This document shows, one piece after another, positions 55,109-60,988 of a DNA stretch of 60,988 nucleotides. The notes under the pieces are model-generated. The model did not search any database and was not told the DNA's origin. It was given only the letters and a program-made list of their open reading frames with translations. The position numbers were made by a program, and so were the translations under genes. This DNA comes from an uncultured Erwinia sp. (GTDB lineage: Bacteria > Pseudomonadota > Gammaproteobacteria > Enterobacterales > Enterobacteriaceae): the NCBI GenBank assembly GCA_913775305.1, contig CAJYIY010000122.1:1-60988 (forward strand), in the 5' to 3' direction. How positions within the stretch are numbered: the first letter of the stretch is position 1; each line of letters opens with the position of its first letter.

Positions 55109-56628
55109 TCTTTTGTATTCGACATCTCAGGATTGACAAACAGATACAGCACGGAAAAGAGATCGGTGGCCAGCATGCCGCGTGTACCATAGCGTGCGGC
55201 CACCGCGTCGGCAGCCGCGCCGTGCGCCACGCATCCCGCGCAGGCCGCATCGTAGAGCGGGAGCTTTTGCCCCGCCAGACTAGCGATGATGCCAGATAAC
55301 ACATCACCCATACCACCGCTGGCCATACCCGCGTTGCCAACGTCGGCGATGGCCAGTTTACCGCTCTCTTCCGCAACCAACGTTCCGGCGCCTTTCAAGA
55401 CAGCCACGCCGCCATAGCGCTTAGCCAGTCGCCGTACTGCAAGTAAGCGGTCGCTTTCAATTTCACTTACTTTCACGTTCAGCAGCCGCGCTGCCTCACC
55501 GGGATGCGGCGTAATAATCCGATTTTGACGTTTATCGGGGCTGATTGCCAGCAGGTTAAGCGCATCGGCATCCCAAAGCATCGGTTTATGAGAGTTTTCT
55601 ACCTTTTTAAGGGCATTTTTACCCCACGGCCCCTGTCCCATTCCCGGCCCGATAACGATGAAGTCCGCCCATTCCAGTCCGTTATCCAGCGAGGACGGGG
55701 TTAGCTCCTGTACCATCAGCTCGGGCCGCGCGGTCAGCAGCGGAGCAACATTTTCAATGTGAGTAAGTACTCGCACAAGCCCCGCACCTGCGCGCAACGC
55801 AGCTTCAGCAGCCATCCGTATCGCACCCGCAGTGCCGTGATCGCCACCCACCAACAGCAGGCGACCTTGATCGCCCTTGTGAGAGGTTGGCCGACGAGGT
55901 TTAAGCCAGTGGGAAAGATAACTGGCATCATATCGCGCCATCGGCGCCTGCTGCGTCACCAGCCAGGAATCAAGGCTAAGACTGTGAAAATCGAGATGTC
56001 CGACATGGTCACGTGCTTTTCCGGTCAGCAAACCGGGCTTCAGGGCAATAAACGTTAACGTAAGGGTGGCTTCGACTGCCACACCGGGTGTCGTGCCGTT
56101 AGTAGCCACTAACCCGGATGGGAGGTCAACGGCTATAACATCAGCAGCATGGCAATTGGCCTGTTCAATCAGACGATCGTAAGGTGCAGACGGTGCGCGA
56201 TTGATACCGGTGCCCAGCAGCGCATCGACAATCACCTCCACATCGTCCGGCCAGTCGATGGTGGGATCGTGAATCACCCCACCGGCACCGAGCCAGGCCT
56301 CCCGCGCCTGCTGCGCTTCATCCGGAAGTGCATTACGTCCCTCCACGGCAATCAGCGTGACCCTCAGCCCGGCCGCCTTTGCCAGTCGCGCCACCACAAA
56401 ACCATCGCCCCCGTTATTACCATGTCCGCAGAGGACCAGCCAGTGACGGGATTCTGGCCACAGACTTCGCGCCCGATTAAATACCGCTTCCCCCGCCCGC
56501 TGCATCAGTTCGAACAGGGTCATACCCAGCGCATCAGCCGCTTCCCGCTCAAGCTGAGCTATCGCCTCCACAGGCCAGACAGAATAGGGTAAACTGGCGC
56601 GGTCTTTCTGCTGGTTCAGGTTTTTCAT
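55105..56628 (-). CDS. nnr: Bifunctional NAD(P)H-hydrate epimerase / ADP-dependent dehydratase Nnr
   Basis: Nnr repairs damaged NAD(P)H hydrates in both epimeric forms. The 507 residues consist of an N-terminal YjeF_N epimerase domain ([20 protein letters not shown] near residue 66) and a C-terminal ribokinase-like dehydratase. The latter shows [31 protein letters not shown] and [19 protein letters not shown]. The ATG at 56628 shares two bases with the divergent queG start; AGAGGA just before it lies inside queG coding sequence. Confidence 0.95.
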   Translation of the reverse strand: MKNLNQQKDRASLPYSVWPVEAIAQLEREAADALGMTLFELMQRAGEAVFNRARSLWPESRHWLVLCGHGNNGGDGFVVARLAKAAGLRVTLIAVEGRNALPDEAQQAREAWLGAGGVIHDPTIDWPDDVEVIVDALLGTGINRAPSAPYDRLIEQANCHAADVIAVDLPSGLVATNGTTPGVAVEATLTLTFIALKPGLLTGKARDHVGHLDFHSLSLDSWLVTQQAPMARYDASYLSHWLKPRRPTSHKGDQGRLLLVGGDHGTAGAIRMAAEAALRAGAGLVRVLTHIENVAPLLTARPELMVQELTPSSLDNGLEWADFIVIGPGMGQGPWGKNALKKVENSHKPMLWDADALNLLAISPDKRQNRIITPHPGEAARLLNVKVSEIESDRLLAVRRLAKRYGGVAVLKGAGTLVAEESGKLAIADVGNAGMASGGMGDVLSGIIASLAGQKLPLYDAACAGCVAHGAAADAVAARYGTRGMLATDLFSVLYLFVNPEMSNTKE

Positions 56629-57766
56629 GTCGCATCCTCTCGATTTTCATCAACTTGCCCTGGATATCAAAAAGTGGGGGCTGGCGCTTGGCTTCCAGCA
56701 GGTCGGTATCTGCGATACCGATTTAACGCTTGAGGAGCCGCGCCTGCAGGCCTGGCTGGACAAACACTATCACGGTGAGATGGACTGGATGGCGCGTCAC
56801 GGTATGATGCGCGCCCGTCCCCATGAACTGATGCCCGGCACGCTGCGGGTCATCAGCGTGCGTATGAACTATCTTCCGGCGAAAGCGGCCTTTGCCAGCA
56901 CGCTGCGAAATCCCCGCCTGGGTTATGTCAGCCGCTATGCGCTTGGTCGTGACTATCACAAAGTATTGCGCAATCGTCTAAAAAAGTTAGGCGATATGAT
57001 TCGTGAACGCTGTGCGGAAGCACAATTTCGCCCTTTCGTTGATTCCGCACCGGTGCTGGAACGTCCGCTGGCAGCAAAAGCAGGTCTCGGCTGGACTGGT
57101 AAGCACTCACTAATCCTCAATCGCGAAGCCGGGTCGTGGTTTTTTCTGGGTGAACTGCTGATTGATCTGCCGCTGCCGGTAGATCAGCCGGTGGAAGAGA
57201 ACTGCGGACGGTGCGTTGCCTGCATCACCACCTGTCCCACCGGGGCGATCGTAGAGCCCTGGAAGGTGGATGCGCGCCGCTGCATTTCGTATCTGACCAT
57301 TGAACTGGAAGGTACGATCCCGGAAGAATTCCGTCCGCTGATAGGGAACCGCATCTATGGCTGTGATGACTGCCAGTTAATCTGCCCCTGGAACCGCTAC
57401 GGTCAGCTTACCGATGAGGATGATTTCAGCCCGCGCGCGGTATTGCATGCGCCACCGCTGACGGAACTCTTTGCGTGGGATGAAGCGACCTTTTTACGCG
57501 TCACCGAAGGATCGGCGATCCGTCGTATTGGCCATCTGCGCTGGCTGAGAAATATTGCGGTGGCGCTGGGCAATGCCCCGTGGGATGAAAACCACCTGTC
57601 GGCGCTGGCAGCACGGCGGGGTGAAAACGAGATGCTGGATGAGCATATCGACTGGGCGATAGCCCGTCAGCTGGCGCGACGCGATGAGCATGCCATTGAA
57701 GTGCAGAGCAGCCAGCAGAGACGTTTGGTGCGTGCGGTCGAAAAGGGGCTGCCGCGCGATGCTTGA
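56627..57766 (+). CDS. queG: Epoxyqueuosine reductase QueG
   Basis: QueG makes queuosine from epoxyqueuosine in tRNA, using cobalamin and two [4Fe-4S] clusters. The 379-residue protein has both ferredoxin-type cysteine motifs, CGRCVACITTCPTGAI and GCDDCQLICPWN, and the VDSAPVLERPLAAKAGLGW catalytic block (Asp). It has the usual enteric length. The start at 56627 is inside the nnr start codon on the other strand. datA-like sequence and a glycine tRNA follow. Confidence 0.96.
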   Translation: MSHPLDFHQLALDIKKWGLALGFQQVGICDTDLTLEEPRLQAWLDKHYHGEMDWMARHGMMRARPHELMPGTLRVISVRMNYLPAKAAFASTLRNPRLGYVSRYALGRDYHKVLRNRLKKLGDMIRERCAEAQFRPFVDSAPVLERPLAAKAGLGWTGKHSLILNREAGSWFFLGELLIDLPLPVDQPVEENCGRCVACITTCPTGAIVEPWKVDARRCISYLTIELEGTIPEEFRPLIGNRIYGCDDCQLICPWNRYGQLTDEDDFSPRAVLHAPPLTELFAWDEATFLRVTEGSAIRRIGHLRWLRNIAVALGNAPWDENHLSALAARRGENEMLDEHIDWAIARQLARRDEHAIEVQSSQQRRLVRAVEKGLPRDA

Positions 57767-57801
57767 CGGCTTAACTTCGCAACGATGACCCGGAAGAAAT
57801 C

Positions 57802-58049
57802 TTTTCCACATGCTGTGTATAAAATTAAAAAGTCTTTGTCATTCAATCGTCACAGAAAGCACAAGCGATCCGGATAACAAATTGCATTATTAATAAATAC
57901 CTTTAAAACAACAGGTTATAAATCTGTTAGTGAGACCATTAATTTTTGTGCGAGTGAAAATCAACAACATAGGCTGTGGATAAGTCTGTTCAAAAGATTT
58001 TTATACGGGGAAAAACAGCTTGCCTCACGGCGGTGGACGCTGTGGATAA
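57802..58049. other. datA: datA-like cluster of DnaA boxes
   Basis: The 314-bp spacer between queG and tRNA-Gly contains three perfect DnaA boxes (consensus TTATNCACA): reverse-oriented at 57814-57822, 57975-57983 and 58041-58049. A one-mismatch TTTTCCACA lies at 57802-57810. Between them AATCAACAACATA (57959-57971) fits the IHF consensus with one mismatch. E. coli datA, the DnaA-titrating and DnaA-ATP-hydrolysing locus, also lies near queG and the glyVXY tRNAs. Function here is inferred from position and content. Confidence 0.7.
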
Positions 58050-58080
58050 TGATGAAGGCGATAACTTAAGATTTTTAATC

Positions 58081-58156
<76 letters not shown>

Positions 58157-58258
58157 TTAGGAGTGGTGCTGAAATACTGCACTAAAAACTTGTAACTACT
58201 TGATTACTTTAGATTTTACTCCTTCCTTCCGGAGGAGAGGTCGCTATTATGGACCTGT

Positions 58259-58790
58259 TTATTGGCGCTGGCAAGGGTTGCGTGAAAAAAATTTAATATG
58301 GATCGCGGCTTTTGCCATATGCTGGCCCCTGCGTTCAGTCAGCACCAGCCTGTCTCCGCCCCACCCGTACCAGGTGATGTCCGCTTCTCCACTGGCACTG
58401 CCCGTAGTATTACGGGTGACCACCTGCTTACCCACCCTGTGGCCCGCGAGGTCATAAATATACTTCACCTCCAGAACGGCAGTATACCGACCCGGCTGTA
58501 GCCGGTAGTGGATCAGTCAGTGACTGCGATCGTAAGCATAGCGGTGCTCCTCATCAGCCACCCGATGTACTCTGCGAAGCAGGTTGCCAAATCGATCATA
58601 CTCATAGCGGTACTGACCATCTTCGCTTAGCCGGTTATCACGCAGTGCGGTGTCAGGCTGCCCGTCCGCTGCCAGCAGGTTCGGCAGCAGCGGGTTGCCT
58701 GCCGGGTCATACCGGTACTGCCGCTGCTGTGCATTTCCGGCCCCGGTCAGTCGCCCAGATCGGCGTTCAACTGTTGATGCGCCAGCTGGC
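58259..58790 (-). pseudogene. Decayed fragment of an Rhs core
   Basis: On the minus strand this encodes typical Rhs/YD-repeat text: RQYRYDPAGNPLLPN, GQYRYEYDRFGNLLRRV, then after an in-frame TGA (58517-58519) KYIYDLAGHRVGKQVV and GWGGDRLVLTE. The homology ends near 58298 and the frame closes at 58259. It lacks both the rest of the core and a C-terminal tip. It is a remnant of a polymorphic toxin gene, probably related to the Rhs gene at the right edge. Confidence 0.8.
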
Positions 58791-58837
58791 CGCTAAGGAA
58801 ATAGCGCCAAAAAACTACCACAACTTACTTATGATTT

Positions 58838-59608
58838 TTAAAAGTCAATTTGATTAATTGGGATAGTCACATATGGTGAATAAGGACCTTTAATCTCAGG
58901 GCCCATTCCCGCACCCATATATATTTCCGGCCAAGTCGATGCTTGCATTATCTCCAGACTAAAACTCCCAATCCAATTCCAAATCCTGCAGCAGCTTTTA
59001 AATTTTTAGCCTTTGGATCTCTAAAATTTAAACCACATGTGGCTGATGCACGCGCGGCTACTACGGCCATTGGAACCTCCACCTGTCCAGAAACTCCTGA
59101 CCGTTCGTTAGCAGAAAGAATCGCTCCTAAACCAGTGCCCGCAGCCGCCATTGCATTTTATCGGCATTCCCCTGTTGCAACAGGAGGTTTCTGCCGTGGA
59201 GAAAGAGCCTCGGATATCTCTTCTGCCGAAGCTCTATTTTTCATCATCCATGAACCAAGAGATGCTTTTTCAATCAAGCCCGGGGAATTTAATAAGCCAT
59301 TCAGGCCCGTATGATCGATACGATTTAATGGGCTATTACTTACATATCCATAACTATTCATCCCATCCAACAACCCAATCGGATCCTGCGTAATATATCT
59401 GCCTGAATGCGGATCATAATAACGATGCCGGTTATAGTGCAGTTCGCTTTCCTCATCATAATGCTGTCCCTGCATTCTTATCGGCTGATACAACCCGCCG
59501 GGGTTATCTTCGCTCAGCACGTTACCCCACGGGTCGAGGCGGATTTGCCAGTCGGCCTCACCTCAGAGGTTAATCAGCGCCTGCGGGGTGCCGAGGTAGC
59601 GGCATAGG
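58838..59608 (-). pseudogene. Orphan Rhs C-terminal cassette, broken
   Basis: The minus-strand text starts with RYLGTPQALINL, meets an in-frame TGA (59563-59565), then reads GEADWQIRLDPWGNVLSEDN and [19 protein letters not shown]. That is the junction end of an Rhs core. The Rhs boundary DPxGL is degenerate (IDHTGL). A variable tip follows (NGLLNSPGLIEKASLGSWMM) that stops at 59158. The same frame continues as MAAAGTGLGAILSANERSGV to 58948, and a further 36-codon frame begins at 58948 in a TAATG overlap. Without a complete core this is a displaced tip; whether the downstream frames are its immunity gene or its broken end is unclear. Confidence 0.7.
59358..59455. repeat. 98-bp direct repeat of the Rhs core end, copy 1
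   Basis: This matches 60891-60988 with 5 differences in 98 bases. It encodes the conserved Rhs core terminus up to DPIGLL. The second copy continues beyond the window. Such repeats are where recombination can swap C-terminal tips. Confidence 0.9.
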
Positions 59609-59702
59609 TACGGATGAAATTTATACGATCTCTACTGTTGTATACATCCACGCTGCTCGATTTAAATATTTTATTTTAAGATTTTTAGCAATCTGTTTAA
59701 AT
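59609..59702. other. AT-rich spacer between the orphan cassette and the ankyrin lipoprotein gene
   Basis: This short A/T-rich gap (TTAAATATTTTATTTTAAG) has no gene. Its base composition is unlike the GC-rich core genome and suggests foreign origin of the whole toxin region. Confidence 0.4.
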
Positions 59703-60383
59703 TTATTTTTCATTACAGTTAAAAACTTCCTCTCCTGTTTCCTTCAATTTACTTGATATCTGAGAACAACATCCCGGTATAGAGGGTAACAGTCTTATTG
59801 CCTTCTTCCTCAAAGCATACTCACAAGCCATACCCTCAATATTACCTCTCGGTGTCGCAGAAGGATTGGCTCCTTTTTTCAGGAGGAACTCTGCAAAATC
59901 TATATTTCCTTTCCAGATGGCAGTTGTTAATGCCGTTTTTGAATTGAGGGAAATGGCATCAATATCTGCTCCTTTGGATAATAAATAGTCAGCAATTTTC
60001 TGATGTTCACGGGTGCCGTAATAAGCCGCGATAATTAAAGGAGTCTCTTTGTACCGTCCTGTAACTCCGTTGACATCAACTTTTGTCACATCAATAAGGA
60101 AGTAAACCGCTTTGAAATTAGCTCTGCCAACAGCCTTATTCAAAGCATTGCTTCTACTTGGAATAGTCGTATTTTTACATTGGTCAATATCATAATTTTC
60201 ACAGGAAATGTCTTTCAGGCACCTGTCACAATAAAACCATACAGACTCCATTTTCTTCTCATCTTCTGGAAAGCTGGCTACGGAGTCAAGGGAAAAATTT
60301 CTTTCCAATATTCCGTTAAGTGGATTACACCCGGCCAGCGCAGGAGCAAACAGCAGAAAAATAATGACAGTAAATCTTTTCAA
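59703..60383 (-). CDS. Ankyrin-repeat lipoprotein, probable immunity protein of the Rhs-PLA2 toxin
   Basis: This 226-residue protein has a signal peptide (FTVIIFLLFAPALAGC, lipobox ALAGC) and a Cys-containing region (FYCDRCLKDISCENYDIDQC). Two or three ankyrin repeats follow (KETPLIIAAYYGTREHQKIA, YLLSKGADIDAISLNSKTAL, FAEFLLKKGANPSA). The TTG at 60383 is chosen because GGAGGT lies eight bases upstream and it yields a proper lipoprotein signal; the longer ATG form would bury it. Cys+2 is Asn, not Asp, so outer-membrane sorting is expected. It sits directly after the PLA2-tipped rhs end, the usual immunity position. The role is inferred. Confidence 0.75.
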   Translation of the reverse strand: MKRFTVIIFLLFAPALAGCNPLNGILERNFSLDSVASFPEDEKKMESVWFYCDRCLKDISCENYDIDQCKNTTIPSRSNALNKAVGRANFKAVYFLIDVTKVDVNGVTGRYKETPLIIAAYYGTREHQKIADYLLSKGADIDAISLNSKTALTTAIWKGNIDFAEFLLKKGANPSATPRGNIEGMACEYALRKKAIRLLPSIPGCCSQISSKLKETGEEVFNCNEK

Positions 60384-60405
60384 ATTATAAACCTCCAACT
60401 CTGCG

Positions 60406-60988
60406 CTACTCAGGATTAATAACTTTATTATAGACCTGCTGATGATATTCAGGATCAACATATATTCCGACATGATATTTCAGAAAGTCTAACATTTCCA
60501 ATTTTTTATAATCAGATTCTGCTATTTTTTGAGCCGAAGAAAACGCTGCTCCCCCAAACCTCTTAACTGCGGTTTTATATATTTTAGCCACTCCATAGCA
60601 CACTGGCCTGTAAAGCTTACGCAATCCAGTCAGATCATTTTTACATGCTAAAGCCAAGTCAGAACCAAAATTATCATCACAAACTTCTTTATTAGTTCCA
60701 AATGTTGCATAACATATATCATGGCTTCTACATGCGGGTAAAAAATCGGCCGCTCCAAATGAATCAGGAACATAACGATCGGTACTCGCATCTCCGCAAC
60801 CATATCCCCAAGGATGCCCATCAGGGCGTAAACTCTCTAATCCCAAAGGATCAATTTTTCTAACAGGATTCAACGAGTATTGATAAATATTCATCCCACC
60901 CAACAACCCAATCGGATCCTGCGTAATATATCTGCCCGAATGCGGATCATAATAACGATAGCGGTTATAGTGCAGTCCGCTTTCCTCA
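60406..60988 (-). CDS. Rhs protein C-terminal end with phospholipase A2-like toxin tip (5' part outside the window)
   Basis: The open frame enters from the right edge. It starts [20 protein letters not shown], the conserved Rhs core end, then [11 protein letters not shown] and the cleavage-type boundary [11 protein letters not shown]. The roughly 140-residue tip contains WGYGCGD followed by [20 protein letters not shown] and ALACK. CxxHDxCY with paired cysteines is the hallmark of secreted-type phospholipase A2 (catalytic His and Asp). It therefore probably attacks membrane lipids of a recipient cell after delivery by type VI secretion or a related route. Delivery machinery is not in the window. 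Confidence 0.8.
   Translation of the reverse strand, partial: EESGLHYNRYRYYDPHSGRYITQDPIGLLGGMNIYQYSLNPVRKIDPLGLESLRPDGHPWGYGCGDASTDRYVPDSFGAADFLPACRSHDICYATFGTNKEVCDDNFGSDLALACKNDLTGLRKLYRPVCYGVAKIYKTAVKRFGGAAFSSAQKIAESDYKKLEMLDFLKYHVGIYVDPEYHQQVYNKVINPE
60891..60988. repeat. 98-bp direct repeat of the Rhs core end, copy 2
   Basis: This is the partner of 59358-59455 (93 of 98 bases identical). It belongs to the intact reading frame of the edge rhs gene and continues past the window. Confidence 0.9.

Noticed and set aside
58160..58300. Insertion-sequence end next to the tRNA
   Set aside because: I looked for transposase frames and terminal inverted repeats around the Rhs debris and saw none; recombination between rhs repeats explains the structure better.

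Overview
The window is chromosomal DNA from a gamma-proteobacterium of the Enterobacterales, most likely an Erwinia/Pantoea-type member of the Erwiniaceae. Nearly every protein is a close match in length and wording to an Escherichia coli K-12 orthologue, and gene order is largely that of the enteric core genome. The genus is an inference from gene content, not proven. Protein comparisons rest on remembered family sequences, because no search could be run.

Layout. (1) 1-4.8 kb: the 5' part of rnpB, then rsmI, lpoA, yraN, diaA and dolP, a block that sits near 71 min in E. coli. (2) 4.8-12.8 kb: an accessory catabolic island on the minus strand. It encodes a PRD/EIIB/EIIA regulator and an operon reading PRD protein, SFCGS protein, DUF4312, DUF4311, DUF4310, amidohydrolase/deacetylase, DgaE-like ammonia-lyase and DgaF-like KDGP aldolase. 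This is the best candidate for an undescribed uptake-and-catabolism system. (3) 12.8-32.7 kb: cybC, pmbA, darP, mpl, fbp, ppa, ytfP, tamB, tamA, paeA, ytfK, ytfJ, cysQ, cpdB, fklB and ytfB, following the E. coli 95-96 min order but without msrA. (4) 32.7-39.5 kb: the rpsF-priB-rpsR-rplI ribosomal operon and a shortened L-ascorbate locus (ulaABCD, ulaG, ulaR) lacking ulaE and ulaF. (5) 39.6-45.8 kb: bsmA, rlmB, rnr, nsrR, purA and yjeT. (6) 45.8-56.6 kb: the hfq superoperon nnr-tsaE-amiB-mutL-miaA-hfq-hflX-hflK-hflC. (7) 56.6-58.2 kb: queG, a cluster of DnaA boxes that looks like the datA locus, and tRNA-Gly(GCC). (8) 58.2-61.0 kb: an AT-richer Rhs region. It has two decayed rhs pieces, an ankyrin-repeat lipoprotein and the 3' end of an rhs gene whose variable tip carries a phospholipase A2-type HD motif. 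The rhs gene runs off the right edge.

How the genes work together. The island appears to bring in and deacylate an amino-sugar-acid-like compound, remove ammonia and cleave the product to pyruvate and glyceraldehyde-3-phosphate, under phosphotransferase-linked control. Its import step is assigned to proteins of unknown function. TamA/TamB build the envelope translocation module. LpoA, AmiB, Mpl and YtfB act on peptidoglycan. The hfq operon combines tRNA modification, mismatch repair, RNA chaperoning and FtsH control. The Rhs-PLA2 tip with the neighbouring lipoprotein reads as a contact-dependent toxin/immunity pair, and the upstream fragments look like displaced older tips.
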